A stretch of DNA of 64,000 nt from Sphingobium sp. WTD-1 (lineage in GTDB: Bacteria; Pseudomonadota; Alphaproteobacteria; Sphingomonadales; Sphingomonadaceae). The notes under the pieces were generated by a model, which was given only the letters and a program-made list of their open reading frames with translations, was not told the origin of the DNA and made no database searches. The position numbers were made by a program, and so were the translations under genes. Positions 8,370 to 16,940 of the stretch are shown here, in pieces. The first letter of the stretch is position 1. Each line of letters starts with the position of its first letter. The stretch lies in the NCBI RefSeq assembly GCF_030128825.1, contig NZ_CP119127.1, forward strand, positions 4,019,501-4,083,500, in the 5' to 3' direction.

Positions 8370-9176
8370 TCAGGCCTGCGTCCAATAGACCGCATCCATG
8401 CTTTCGCCTGCGTCGAAGCGGGCCTGGATCGCCTTCATGCTGGCCAGGCTATCGGCATGGGCGAACAGGGTCTGGCTGATCGCCTGGTCGTTCGCGATGC
8501 CGTCGCTCTGGTTGAGATCCTCGGCCTCGCCCAGCATCTGCTTCATGCCTGCCACCGATTGTGGCGGCAGCGCGGCGATCCTGCGGGCGAGCGCCATCGC
8601 TGCCTCGACCGCCTGCCCCCTGGCCACCACCCGGTTAAGTCCGCCCAGTTCATAGACACGCTGCGCGCTCAACTGCCCACCGGTCAGCACGACCTCCGCC
8701 GTCACCGTCCGGCCGATCAGCCGCATGAGCCGCGACGTTCCGCCAATGCCGGTGCCGGCACCGATAATCACCTCCGGCTGGCTGAAGCGTGCCTGCTCCT
8801 CCGCCACGCGCAGGTCGCAGGCCCAGCCCAGTTCGCACCCGCCACCCGACGTATCGCCGTTGATCGCTGCGATGGTCACCGCCTTGCCGCGATTGAGCGT
8901 CTGGAGGCAACGGAACCAGCCGGCCGGATCGCCAGTCGCAGCGCGCCCCTCGACCAGGTTCACGATATCGTCGAGATAGGCATGTTCCAGCCAGTGCCCC
9001 TCAACCGAGGAAGCCAGCACAATCACCCGCGCGCCGTCCTCGATCGCGTTGTCGAGCGTGTCGGCAAGCGCCGATACGCTCGCGCAGGTCACATTATGAT
9101 TGGCGGCTCCGCCATCGCCCACCGTTACCAGCGCGATGTCGCCCGTCGGCCAGTCCACCACGATATCGGGTGCCAT
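8370..9176 (-). CDS. Enoyl-CoA hydratase/isomerase (crotonase) family
   Basis: A 268-residue crotonase-fold protein. The oxyanion-hole and catalytic segment INGDTSGGGCELGWACD keeps the first catalytic Glu. SQPEVIIGAGTGIGGTSRL keeps the second Glu, so hydratase or isomerase chemistry is possible. The N-terminus is diverged, lacking the usual NALN motif (AANHN instead). It has a strong ribosome-binding site (GGAGAGAGG) before 9176. It is the first gene of the operon with the Phe-variant SDR and the Rieske oxygenase, and it lies downstream of one cluster operator. Confidence 0.88.
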   Translation of the reverse strand: MAPDIVVDWPTGDIALVTVGDGGAANHNVTCASVSALADTLDNAIEDGARVIVLASSVEGHWLEHAYLDDIVNLVEGRAATGDPAGWFRCLQTLNRGKAVTIAAINGDTSGGGCELGWACDLRVAEEQARFSQPEVIIGAGTGIGGTSRLMRLIGRTVTAEVVLTGGQLSAQRVYELGGLNRVVARGQAVEAAMALARRIAALPPQSVAGMKQMLGEAEDLNQSDGIANDQAISQTLFAHADSLASMKAIQARFDAGESMDAVYWTQA

Positions 9177-9272
9177 CTGCCTCTCTCCTTGCCGTTCCGG
9201 TCTGCGCCGGGGCGCATCGGAATCTTCGTGGTCAATGCGATCAGGCTAGCGAGGCAGCGGTGGAAGTCAATA

Positions 9273-9285
9273 TAGTATGTTAGCA
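9273..9285. promoter_or_regulatory. Operator-like element (TAGTATGTTAGCA)
   Basis: A copy of the 13-bp cluster element with one mismatch to the best copies. It lies about 100 nt upstream of the crotonase start (9176), in a short AT-rich stretch that probably holds the promoter of the crotonase-SDR-Rieske operon. Confidence 0.6.
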
Positions 9286-9313
9286 CATGGTTATAATGCG
9301 ATCATAAACGACA

Positions 9314-9339
9314 GGGCGGCCGACCTGTGCCAGCCGCCC
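9314..9339 (-). terminator. Hairpin after SDR gene
   Basis: A 7-bp stem GGGCGGC/GCCGCCC with a 12-nt loop, 11 nt after the SDR stop at 9350 on the minus strand. Only a weak T-rich tail follows, so it is a probable rather than certain terminator. It separates this SDR from the next operon. Confidence 0.45.
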
Positions 9340-9349
9340 CTCTAACCTG

Positions 9350-10129
9350 TTAGGCCGGTGCCCCCGGCAGGAACGGCGCATAGACGCCCAGGGTCATGCC
9401 GCCATCGACGGCGATCTCGGCGCCGCACAGATAGGATGCATCATCGCTGGCCAGGAACAGACTGGTGCGCGCCACTTCCTCCGGCTCGCCGATGCGCTGG
9501 ATCGGCTGGCCGACATAATATTTGGCCAGTTCCGAAGCCTCTTCGTTGGTGACATTGCCCATCACGGTATTGATGCCGCCGGGGAAGACCGCGTTCACCC
9601 GCACGCCCTTGTGGCCCAGTTCCATCGCGGCGGTCTTGCTGATGCCGCGCAATGCCCATTTGCTGGCGGAATAGGCGGTCAGCCCGTTCATGCCCCACAG
9701 GCCCGAGGTCGAACAGATATTGACGATCGCTCCCTTGCCCTTGGCGATCATCGCCGGCGACAGCGTCTTCATGCCCAGCCAGGCACCGATCAGGTTTATC
9801 TGCAGCACCCGCTCGAAATCCGCCTTGGTCAGATCGCTCAGCGATGCGGGATGGACGATGCCGGCATTGTTGATCAGGATGTCCGGCGCGCCGAAGCGAT
9901 CGGTCGCGGCCTTGGCCAGCGCCTCCCATTGCCCTTCGTCCGACACGTCCAGCTTATGGAACAGCGCCGCGTCGCCGATGCTCTGCGCCACGGCCTGCCC
10001 TTCGGCTTCCAGCATGTCGGCGATCACCACCTTCGCACCCTCGGCCGCGAAAATCCTTGCGGTCGCTTCGCCCTGCCCGCGCGCGGCACCGGTGATGACG
10101 GCCACGCGCCCTTCCAGCTTTCCAGCCAT
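9350..10129 (-). CDS. Classical SDR dehydrogenase (3alpha/20beta-HSD-like)
   Basis: A 259-residue classical SDR with TGAARGQG (about residues 14-21), NNAG, an active-site Ser in NICSTSG, YSASK, and a CGAEIAVDGG C-terminus. All catalytic residues are present. The TGxARGxG form and overall pattern are common among hydroxysteroid and cyclic-alcohol dehydrogenases, though the substrate is not proven. It forms a single transcription unit divergent from the SDR-MarR operon, with two cluster operators between them. Confidence 0.9.
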   Translation of the reverse strand: MAGKLEGRVAVITGAARGQGEATARIFAAEGAKVVIADMLEAEGQAVAQSIGDAALFHKLDVSDEGQWEALAKAATDRFGAPDILINNAGIVHPASLSDLTKADFERVLQINLIGAWLGMKTLSPAMIAKGKGAIVNICSTSGLWGMNGLTAYSASKWALRGISKTAAMELGHKGVRVNAVFPGGINTVMGNVTNEEASELAKYYVGQPIQRIGEPEEVARTSLFLASDDASYLCGAEIAVDGGMTLGVYAPFLPGAPA

Positions 10130-10172
10130 GCGATTCCTCTCCTTGTTTGCCTTTACTGGCTTGCCTCTATAC

Positions 10173-10204
10173 TAGGATGCTAGCAGACTGTATATATGCT
10201 AACC
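10173..10204. promoter_or_regulatory. Two operator-like elements between divergent SDR genes
   Basis: Two copies of the cluster element, TAGGATGCTAGCA (10173-10185) and ATATATGCTAACC (10192-10204). They lie between the minus-strand SDR (start 10129) and the plus-strand SDR-MarR operon (start about 10230). A site in front of the MarR operon fits autoregulation. Confidence 0.65.
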
Positions 10205-10229
10205 TAAAAGATATTGGATGGAGCGGATG

Positions 10230-11024
10230 ATGCGGCTGAAGGGCAAGGTGGCGCTGGTGCTTGGCGCGGCGGGCAAGGATAATATGGGCCAGGACATCGC
10301 CCGGCGGCTAGCGGCCGAAGGCTGCAAGGTGGTGGTCGGCGGCCGCCATGAAGCCGCGCTGCAGGCGCTGGCCCAGGAAATCGACGGTACGGCGGTGACG
10401 GTCGACATCACGTCCCAGGCGCAGGTCGATGCCGCCGCCGACTTTGCCGTCAGCCATTTCGGCCGGCTCGACATCGGCGTCAACGCCACCGGCTGGGGTC
10501 TGCTCAAACCCACCCATGACACGAGCGAAGCCGATCTCGACAAGATATTGGCGATCCAGTTCAAGGGGCCGTTCTTCTTCATCCAGGCGCTGCTGCGCAC
10601 CCTGTCGCCGGGCGGATCGATCATTCAGATTTCCTCCGCCACCGCCACCATCATGCTGGAAAATCACGCCGCCTATATGGGCACCAAGGCAGGGATCGAT
10701 CATGTCATCCGCACCGTCGCCAACGAATATGGAGAGCGCGCCATTCGCGCCAATTCCATCTCGCCGGGGCTTACCGAAACGCCGATGGCCGGCACCACCT
10801 TCGACTATCCCGAAATGGTCGACGCCTTCACCCGCGAATATCCGCTGGGACGACTGGGCACCCGCGCCGACATCGCCGCCGCCGTCGTCTGGCTGGCGTC
10901 CGACGAATGTTTCATGACCGGCCAGAACCTGCAGGTGAATGGCGGGCTGACGCTGCGCCGCAATCCCAGCCTGCGCGAACTGGGCGCCATCGCTGCCACG
11001 GCGACGGCGCATCTGCAAAGCTGA
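10230..11024 (+). CDS. SDR-family oxidoreductase
   Basis: A 264-residue SDR. The nucleotide-binding region is the longer GAAGKDNMGQDIA form seen in many divergent SDRs. It has an NATG-type motif, an ISSATAT Ser region, and an intact active site YMGTK with Tyr and Lys. Three in-frame ATGs occur (10218, 10227, 10230). The last was chosen because GGAG ends 6 nt before it and it begins directly at MRLKGKVALV. The MarR gene follows after 84 nt. It likely acts on an alcohol or ketone intermediate of the cluster pathway. Confidence 0.88.
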   Translation: MRLKGKVALVLGAAGKDNMGQDIARRLAAEGCKVVVGGRHEAALQALAQEIDGTAVTVDITSQAQVDAAADFAVSHFGRLDIGVNATGWGLLKPTHDTSEADLDKILAIQFKGPFFFIQALLRTLSPGGSIIQISSATATIMLENHAAYMGTKAGIDHVIRTVANEYGERAIRANSISPGLTETPMAGTTFDYPEMVDAFTREYPLGRLGTRADIAAAVVWLASDECFMTGQNLQVNGGLTLRRNPSLRELGAIAATATAHLQS

Positions 11025-11108
11025 TTGCTTGACCCGATGGGGCGGTTTCGGGGAAGATGGCGCCCCCCGTCGGGACATGGGGCCACTATAAGGACAGGGG
11101 ACAAGAAC

Positions 11109-11615
11109 ATGGCAACGGCAAGTGACAAGCAGGATGCGGCACGCCCGATCGAAGAGGAAGCCCCCTTCCCCCTGTTCAAGGAAAGCCTGTCCTATCAGGC
11201 GCAACTGCTCGCGCGTTTCACCCAGAATGACTACATGGCGCGCATCACCGGCACCGGCATCGCCCCGGCCCAGGCCTATGTGCTGGGCGAACTCTGGTTC
11301 GACGCGCCGCTGTCGCAGGTCGAACTGGCCCGGCGGCTGGACATCGGCAAGGCGACGATCGGCCAGACCCTGACCCGGCTGGAGCGCGCCGGCGTAGTCG
11401 AGCGCAAGCGCGTCGCCGCCGACCGCCGCGTCGTCATGGTCCATCTGACCGAGGAAGGCCGCCGGCTGCGGGAACCGCTCCGCGTCGCCGCCATCGACCA
11501 GAGCGACATGCTGGAAGACAAGCTGGGCAAGGACAAGGCGACCGAACTGACCGAACTGCTCAAACAGGTCAACCAGCTGCTCGGCAGCGCCTGGCCCCAT
11601 GCCGTGGCCGACTGA
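11109..11615 (+). CDS. MarR-family transcriptional regulator
   Basis: A 168-residue winged-helix regulator. The helix-turn-helix lies at about residues 67-93 (VELARRLDIGKATIGQTLTRLE) and the beta-wing at about 98-113 carries the typical DRR. Flanking helices form the dimerisation domain. MarR proteins usually bind short palindromes and respond to aromatic or acyl-CoA ligands. Two copies of the repeated TATGCTAGCA element lie upstream of its operon, which makes it the leading candidate regulator of the cluster. Start MATASDKQ is preceded by an AGGGGA ribosome-binding site; a longer frame from 11025 has none. Confidence 0.88.
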   Translation: MATASDKQDAARPIEEEAPFPLFKESLSYQAQLLARFTQNDYMARITGTGIAPAQAYVLGELWFDAPLSQVELARRLDIGKATIGQTLTRLERAGVVERKRVAADRRVVMVHLTEEGRRLREPLRVAAIDQSDMLEDKLGKDKATELTELLKQVNQLLGSAWPHAVAD

Positions 11616-11618
11616 TCC

Positions 11619-12152
11619 TCAGCCCAGGCTGAAGCTGCGGATGGGGTCGCGTCCGTCGAAGCCCTGCGCGGCGGACCGCACCAGATCATAGACGCCCAGC
11701 AGCACCGGGGTCGGCTCATAGAGTTCGACGAAATGGCCCAGCGTCGCAACGCAGTCCATCATCGCGAAGCCCGCCCCCGGCTGCACTTCGGCATAGAGCG
11801 CCGTGGCATGCCCTGCCGCCTCGAACCGCGTCATTTCCGCCTGCATGTCGTCGACGATCAACGCGACATGGTGCATGCCCTGCCCTCCATCGGGATAAAG
11901 ATCATGGAAGACCGACGGGCCGGGATTATTCTGCTGGACGAACTCCACCATCACCTCGCCCCACTGGCCATAGGCCGAACTATGATCCAGTTCGGCCGGC
12001 TGCCCACGATGGCGGCACAGGCTGAGCGGGATATGCTCGGCGACATAATAAGGCCCTGATCCAAAGGCCCGGACATGGGCGATTGCCGCCGCCTCGATAT
12101 CGGGCACGAAATAGGCGATCTGACGCACCGGGTGACGCAACAGGGTCATCAT
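11619..12152 (-). CDS. VOC-family (glyoxalase/dioxygenase fold) protein
   Basis: A 177-residue vicinal-oxygen-chelate fold protein. Candidate metal ligands are the His in HHVALIVDD and the Glu of FVELYEP, plus an N-terminal QIAYFVPDIE strand. Members include glyoxalases, epimerases and extradiol dioxygenases, and the sequence does not tell which. It overlaps the NTF2-like gene by the ATGA arrangement, so the two are co-translated. It ends 3 nt from the convergent MarR stop. A possible role is isomerisation or hydration of a pathway intermediate. Confidence 0.8.
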   Translation of the reverse strand: MMTLLRHPVRQIAYFVPDIEAAAIAHVRAFGSGPYYVAEHIPLSLCRHRGQPAELDHSSAYGQWGEVMVEFVQQNNPGPSVFHDLYPDGGQGMHHVALIVDDMQAEMTRFEAAGHATALYAEVQPGAGFAMMDCVATLGHFVELYEPTPVLLGVYDLVRSAAQGFDGRDPIRSFSLG

Positions 12153-12598
12153 GCCGTCTCCACCATCAGCCGCGTGATCTTCAGCGCCGCGATCCGCCAG
12201 GCGCCCTCTTCCCGCACATAGCGTTCATGATAATGGCCATAGCCATGGAAGCGGGCGAAGGGCGCGCCGTCGGGCATGCGCAATATGTCCGCCAGTGCCC
12301 ATATGCCGGTGGCGCTGTCCTCGGTCAGTATGTCGATCTCGGGCATATGGCCATAATGGGCGCTGGTAATCGGGCTGATGCCGCGGCGGACATAATCGAC
12401 GATCGCCGCGCGTCCGCGGATCGGCTCCTGCGAGGGACCGGGATTTTCCTCCAGCGCGCCCTGCACGTCGAAGGATGCATCGTGCGAAAACAGCTCGGCA
12501 AAACCAACCCAGTCCTTGCCATCCATCAGCCGGAAATAGCGCGCTTTCAGACGCTTGATGTCCTCGATCGCCAACAGTCTTTCCAATGGTCCGAGCAT
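12149..12598 (-). CDS. NTF2/SnoaL-like protein (possible dehydratase)
   Basis: A 149-residue SnoaL-like domain covering the whole chain. It has RYFRLMDGKDW near the N-terminus and GYGHYHERYVREEGAWRIAALKITR at the C-terminus, both typical of the family. Relatives include scytalone dehydratase and the bile-acid 7alpha-dehydratase BaiE. The Tyr and Asp in the first helix region fit a dehydratase or isomerase active site. GGAGAGGA precedes the start. It is divergent from the P450 gene with two operators between. It is the most distinct of three NTF2-like proteins in the cluster. Confidence 0.8.
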   Translation of the reverse strand: MLGPLERLLAIEDIKRLKARYFRLMDGKDWVGFAELFSHDASFDVQGALEENPGPSQEPIRGRAAIVDYVRRGISPITSAHYGHMPEIDILTEDSATGIWALADILRMPDGAPFARFHGYGHYHERYVREEGAWRIAALKITRLMVETA

Positions 12599-12620
12599 CG
12601 GCCATCCTCTCCGATTGATA

Positions 12621-12648
12621 TATATGCTAGCATTTGATATGCTAGCTT
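12621..12648. promoter_or_regulatory. Two operator-like elements, best copies
   Basis: Contains the perfect palindrome ATGCTAGCAT (12624-12633) and a second copy GATATGCTAGC (12636-12646), with 15-nt periodicity. It sits between the divergent SnoaL-like gene (start 12598) and P450 gene (start 12680). This is the strongest site set of the family. Confidence 0.7.
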
Positions 12649-12679
12649 CTTATTTCATAATAAGCACAGGAGAGCGGGT

Positions 12680-13918
12680 ATGGCAATCATCGAGCAGGAA
12701 ATGACGGGCAGCCTTGCCATGCCGGATATCCAGCGCTGCCCCTTTCCCTTCCTCGATCGTCTGCTTGCGGAATCGCCGGTCTATCTGGACCCGCTGACCA
12801 ACATGTATATTGTCACCCGCTATGAGGATATCGGCCAGATTTCGGCCCGGCCGGACCTCTATTCCAACAAGACCACGGTGGTCGTCGGCCGCCATGATTC
12901 GCTGGTGGCCGAGGAAGTGGCCCGGCGCTTTGCCGAACGCGGTTTTCCCGAAATGCACACGCTGGTCACCAATGACCCACCCGAACATGGCAGCTATCGC
13001 GCGCTGGTCGAAAAGGCGTTCACCCCCAGCTATGTCAAGGAACTGGAACCCTATATCGAAGCGCTGGTCGACGAGTTGATCGACGGCATGCTGCCGCAGG
13101 GCCGGGCCAATCTGCTGCCCGAATTCGCGATCAAGGTGCCGATGTACATCATCGCCGACCAGTTGGGCGTCGACCGTGCCGACTATGACCGGTTCAAGCT
13201 CTGGTCCGACGTCACGGTGGAGCGCAATAACCCGCTGCTCGATCCCGACCGCGAACTGGAGATCACCGAACATCTGATCGACATGCAGAATTATCTGCAC
13301 GCCCGCGCCGTCGCCTATCGCGAAAACCCGACCGACAATCTGCTCAGCCGCCTGGTCCATGCCGAGGTCGATGGCCAGAAGCTCAGCGATCCGGCGCTGA
13401 TCGCGATCGCCCATCAATTGCTGGTCGCAGGCAATGAGACCACCACTACCGGCATCACCACCGCCATGTGGCTGCTGCTGACCAAACCCGACCTGCGTGC
13501 TGCGATCGAGGCCGATCCCAGCCGCATTCCCGGCTTTATCGAGGAAGTGCTGCGCTCCCACTCGCCGGTGCCGCACATGTGGCGCGTCGCCCTGGAGGAC
13601 AGCCGGATCGGCGATGTCGACATTCCCAAGGGCGCCGTGCTGATGCTCAGCTATCTCGCGGGCAATCGCGATCCGGCGCAATGGAGCTGCCCAGCCGATT
13701 TCGAGCCGGGCCGCAAGGGTGGACGCAATCATCTCGCCTTTGGCCGCGGCATCCATTTCTGCATCGGCAACCAGCTCGCACGTGGCGAAATGCGCATCGC
13801 CATCCGCCGCCTGCTCGAACGGCTGCCGGCGATGCGCCTGTCACCCGATCATCCCGAACCGCAGTTCATCCCGCATTTCGCGATCCATGCGCTCGATCAT
13901 CTGCACATTGTGTTCTGA
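12680..13918 (+). CDS. Cytochrome P450
   Basis: A 412-residue soluble bacterial (class I) P450. The I-helix has AGNETTTT, the K-helix ExxR is in EEVLR, and the heme-binding loop FGRGIHFCIG places the thiolate at Cys361. The length is normal and there is no membrane anchor. It would hydroxylate a hydrophobic substrate using O2 and electrons from a ferredoxin. No P450-type ferredoxin or reductase lies in the window. GGAG precedes the start. The crotonase gene follows after 50 nt, probably in the same operon. Confidence 0.93.
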   Translation: MAIIEQEMTGSLAMPDIQRCPFPFLDRLLAESPVYLDPLTNMYIVTRYEDIGQISARPDLYSNKTTVVVGRHDSLVAEEVARRFAERGFPEMHTLVTNDPPEHGSYRALVEKAFTPSYVKELEPYIEALVDELIDGMLPQGRANLLPEFAIKVPMYIIADQLGVDRADYDRFKLWSDVTVERNNPLLDPDRELEITEHLIDMQNYLHARAVAYRENPTDNLLSRLVHAEVDGQKLSDPALIAIAHQLLVAGNETTTTGITTAMWLLLTKPDLRAAIEADPSRIPGFIEEVLRSHSPVPHMWRVALEDSRIGDVDIPKGAVLMLSYLAGNRDPAQWSCPADFEPGRKGGRNHLAFGRGIHFCIGNQLARGEMRIAIRRLLERLPAMRLSPDHPEPQFIPHFAIHALDHLHIVF

Positions 13919-13968
13919 TCCCGAAACGACGACCATCGTCCCAGCCCCGATCCGCGCCAGGAGCCGCC

Positions 13969-14766
13969 ATGAATTTCGACCATTATTCGCTGCTCAGTTT
14001 CGCCCGCGACGGGCGGGTGCTGACCATCACCATGAACCGCCCCGAATTGCTGAATGCGGTCAGCCATGCCCTGCATGAGGAAATGGCGCGGGTCTTCTTC
14101 GACGCGGCCGACGATCCCGACAGCGACGTCATCGTCCTGACCGGCGCGGGCAAGGCCTTTTCGGCCGGCGGCGATTTCGAATGGCTGGAACAGCAGGTGC
14201 AGGGCAATCGCGTGCCCTTCGTGCATGAGGCCAAGTCGATGCGCCGCATCGTCATGGGCCTGCTCGATTGCCCCAAGCCGGTGATCGCCAAGGTGAATGG
14301 CGATGCCATGGGCTTTGGCGCCTCGGTCGCGCTGCTGTGCGACATAGTGATCGCCGCCGACCATGCCCGGTTCGCCGACCCACATGTGAAGCTGGGCCTG
14401 GTCGCGGGGGATGGCGGCGCGCTGATCTGGCCGCAACTCATCGGCTTCACCAAGGCGAAACATTATCTGCTGACCGGCGAGCCGATCGGCGCGGTCGAGG
14501 CCGAGCGCTGCAACCTCATCACCTTCGCGATCCCCGCCGCAGAGCTGGACACTTACGTCGCCACCTATACCCAGAAGCTGGCGCGCGGCGCCCAGACGGC
14601 GATCCGCTACACCAAGTCGGTGACCAATATCGCGCTGCGCCAGCTCTTCAGTTCTGTGTTCGAGGCCGGCGTCGCCTATGAAGGGCTGGCGACCTACACC
14701 GCCGATTTCGGCGAGGCGGTCCATGCCGTGCTGGAAAAGCGTCGACCCAATTTCACCGGCCGATAG
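13969..14766 (+). CDS. Crotonase-family protein lacking the usual catalytic Glu pair
   Basis: A 265-residue enoyl-CoA hydratase/isomerase fold protein. NAVSHALHEE and KAFSAGGDF form the CoA-binding and first oxyanion region, and NGDAMGFGASVALLCD the second. The two glutamates of classical enoyl-CoA hydratases are replaced by Ser (GASVAL) and His (DPHVKLGL), with an Asp in the following GLVAGDGG loop. It is therefore probably not a standard hydratase; isomerase, dehalogenase, hydrolase or retro-Claisen chemistry is possible. The start is at MNFDHYS after CAGGAG. Longer frames belong to overlap with the P450. Confidence 0.87.
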   Translation: MNFDHYSLLSFARDGRVLTITMNRPELLNAVSHALHEEMARVFFDAADDPDSDVIVLTGAGKAFSAGGDFEWLEQQVQGNRVPFVHEAKSMRRIVMGLLDCPKPVIAKVNGDAMGFGASVALLCDIVIAADHARFADPHVKLGLVAGDGGALIWPQLIGFTKAKHYLLTGEPIGAVEAERCNLITFAIPAAELDTYVATYTQKLARGAQTAIRYTKSVTNIALRQLFSSVFEAGVAYEGLATYTADFGEAVHAVLEKRRPNFTGR

Positions 14767-14817
14767 AGCGGGGGAAAATCGCGCGGCCCGTCACTTTCCT
14801 GCTTCCCCTCGACAATA

Positions 14818-14830
14818 TGGTATGCCAACA
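14818..14830. promoter_or_regulatory. Operator-like element, weaker copy (TGGTATGCCAACA)
   Basis: It matches 10 of 13 positions of the cluster element and sits in the 111-nt gap before the NTF2-flavoprotein-NTF2-SDR operon (start 14878). An AT-rich stretch (ATATCATATATAGG) that could hold a -10 box follows directly. Confidence 0.5.
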
Positions 14831-14877
14831 TATCATATATAGGCGACCATAAGAGAGTCGCCAGCGAGAGGATCAGC

Positions 14878-15480
14878 ATGGCCGAGCAACTCGAAGCAAG
14901 ATTGCGTCTGGCGTTGGACCGGCAGGAGATCGAGCATGTGCTCAAACTCTATTGCCGCGCCATCGACCGGTGCGACCTGGAATTGCTGCGCACCATCTAT
15001 CATCCCGATGGCACCGACGATCATGGCAGCTTTTCGGGCAATGCGATGGAATTTGCCGAAACGATCATCCCGTCGCTGCGCGAGAGCATCCTCGACGGCA
15101 TGCACACGGTCACCCATTGCACCATCGACGTCGACGGTGATTTCGCGACCTCCGAGGCCTATTATTGGGCCTATCAGCGCACACCGGGCGGCAAGGAAGC
15201 GGTAACCGGCTTCTTCGGCGACGACTATGCCGCCAAGGCCATTGCCGACGGCACGATCGAGGGCTGCCACGATTATTATTGCGGCGGCCGCTATATCGAC
15301 CTGTTCGAGCGGCGCGACGGCCAGTGGAAGATCCTGCGCCGCAAGATCACCAATGAATGGAACGACATCCGCCCCAGCACGCGGATCAGCGATGCGGGCT
15401 ATGTCGCCCATTACAACCTGCCCGGCCGCCGCGACCGGCAGGACCCCGTCTATCTCAACACCATCCCCGCGCGCGCCTGA
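14878..15480 (+). CDS. NTF2/SnoaL-like protein
   Basis: A 200-residue NTF2/SnoaL-like protein. The N-terminal helix carries YCRAIDRCDLELLR followed by YHPDGTDDHGSF, so Tyr, Asp and His are placed as in SnoaL-type dehydratases and ring-hydroxylase small subunits. The C-terminal strand ends in WKILRRKITNEW. It is a close paralogue of the gene at 16941, and the flavoprotein lies between them, 21 nt downstream. It may dehydrate or isomerise the flavoprotein's substrate or product. GAGAGGA precedes the start. Confidence 0.82.
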   Translation: MAEQLEARLRLALDRQEIEHVLKLYCRAIDRCDLELLRTIYHPDGTDDHGSFSGNAMEFAETIIPSLRESILDGMHTVTHCTIDVDGDFATSEAYYWAYQRTPGGKEAVTGFFGDDYAAKAIADGTIEGCHDYYCGGRYIDLFERRDGQWKILRRKITNEWNDIRPSTRISDAGYVAHYNLPGRRDRQDPVYLNTIPARA

Positions 15481-15501
15481 TCGCGCCCCAAGGAGACCGC
15501 C

Positions 15502-16935
15502 ATGTCCCGCGATTATGACGTCATCATCATCGGTTCCGGCGCCGCCGGCATGTCCGCCGCGATCGAGGCACGCCAGGCCGGCGCCAGCGTGATGGTGGTG
15601 GAGGCCGACGACCATCTGGGCGGCGCCACCCGCAATTCCACCGGCGTCGTCTATGCCTGCAACACCAGCACGCAGCGCGAAAAGGGCATCAGCGACAGCG
15701 CCGATGCGACCTACGGCTATATCATGACGCTGAACCAGCATGCGGTGCGGCCCGACCTGATCCGCTATTATTGCGATGAAAGCGCGGCGATGCTGGAATG
15801 GCTGAAGGACAAGGGAGTCGAATTTCCCGCCAATATGCTGGTCCATTCCGATGTCACCGATATCCAGCGCGGCCATACCTGCAGCAGCTTCGGCCTCGGC
15901 ATCGCCGACGCGCTCATCAACCGCGCCGGCGCGCTCGGCGTCGAAACCGCGCTCGGCACCCGCGTCGACGGGCTGATCGTCGAGGATGGCAAGGTGGTCG
16001 GCATCACCGCCGACGGCACGGATTTGCGCGCGCCCAGCGTCGTCATCGCCACCGGCGGCTTTGGCAACAGCCCGCAGATGCTGGAGAAATGGTATCCGAC
16101 CGCCGCCTATCATGGCGACCGCACCTGGGCCGTGCATCGCGACGCCCCTTTCATCCTGGGCGACGGCATCACCTTAGGCGAACAGGTCGGCGCGCAGATC
16201 ACCGGCTATGATACCGGCCTGCTCAACCCCACCCCCTGTTTCGACAGCCGCTATGTCGAGGCCTTCCTGCCGCCATGGGTCATCGCCGTGAACCGCGAGG
16301 GCAAGCGTTTCATGGCCGAATGGGACAGCTATGCCGTGTGCGGCTATCTTATCAACGAACAGACCGACAAGCGCTGCTGGGCGATCTTTGATCACCCCAC
16401 CATGGTCGCCAATGGCGACGACCTGTCCTATGCCGACCCCTATAATAGCGGCCTGGCGACATCGAGCTGGGAAGAGATCACCATCACCCGCGAGGTGGAC
16501 AAGGGCGTTGCCCACCGCGCCGACAGCATCGCGGAACTGGCAGGCAAGGTCGGCCTGCCGGTCGATGCCGTGGTCGAAACCGTCCGCCGCTACAATCTCG
16601 ACACCCGGGAATGCGGCGAGGACCGGCTCTATCGCAAGGACGGCAACGGCCATCCGCTGACGCCGATCCTGACCGCCCCCTTCTATGCCGTGGAGGTTCG
16701 CGCCGCGATCATCGGTTTCACCGCCGCGGGCCTTGACATCAACCTCGACTGCCAGGTGCTCGATACCAGGGGCCAGGTGATCGAGGGGCTCTATGGCGCG
16801 GGTGAAGTGCTCGGCTGTTTCCATGGCAAGCGCTATGCCGGAGGCGGCACCAGCATCGGCAGTTCGGTAGTGTTCGGCCGCCGCGCCGGCACGCTCGCGG
16901 CGCAGCATGCGCTGCGCGAAGCAGTGCCGGCCTGA
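15502..16935 (+). CDS. FAD-dependent oxidoreductase (fumarate reductase/KSTD-like)
   Basis: A 477-residue flavoprotein with an N-terminal FAD-binding GSGAAGMSAAIEA (about residues 11-23), an internal VVIATGGFGNSPQML, and a C-terminal GGGTSIGSSVVFGRRAG that closes the FAD site. It is the FAD_binding_2 family of fumarate reductase-like flavoproteins and 3-ketosteroid delta-1-dehydrogenases. It probably introduces or reduces a C-C double bond next to a carbonyl. No signal peptide or heme-binding CxxCH is seen, so it is cytoplasmic. It is flanked by two NTF2-like genes with spacing under 25 nt. AAGGAG precedes the start. Confidence 0.88.
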   Translation: MSRDYDVIIIGSGAAGMSAAIEARQAGASVMVVEADDHLGGATRNSTGVVYACNTSTQREKGISDSADATYGYIMTLNQHAVRPDLIRYYCDESAAMLEWLKDKGVEFPANMLVHSDVTDIQRGHTCSSFGLGIADALINRAGALGVETALGTRVDGLIVEDGKVVGITADGTDLRAPSVVIATGGFGNSPQMLEKWYPTAAYHGDRTWAVHRDAPFILGDGITLGEQVGAQITGYDTGLLNPTPCFDSRYVEAFLPPWVIAVNREGKRFMAEWDSYAVCGYLINEQTDKRCWAIFDHPTMVANGDDLSYADPYNSGLATSSWEEITITREVDKGVAHRADSIAELAGKVGLPVDAVVETVRRYNLDTRECGEDRLYRKDGNGHPLTPILTAPFYAVEVRAAIIGFTAAGLDINLDCQVLDTRGQVIEGLYGAGEVLGCFHGKRYAGGGTSIGSSVVFGRRAGTLAAQHALREAVPA

Positions 16936-16940
16936 CCGCG

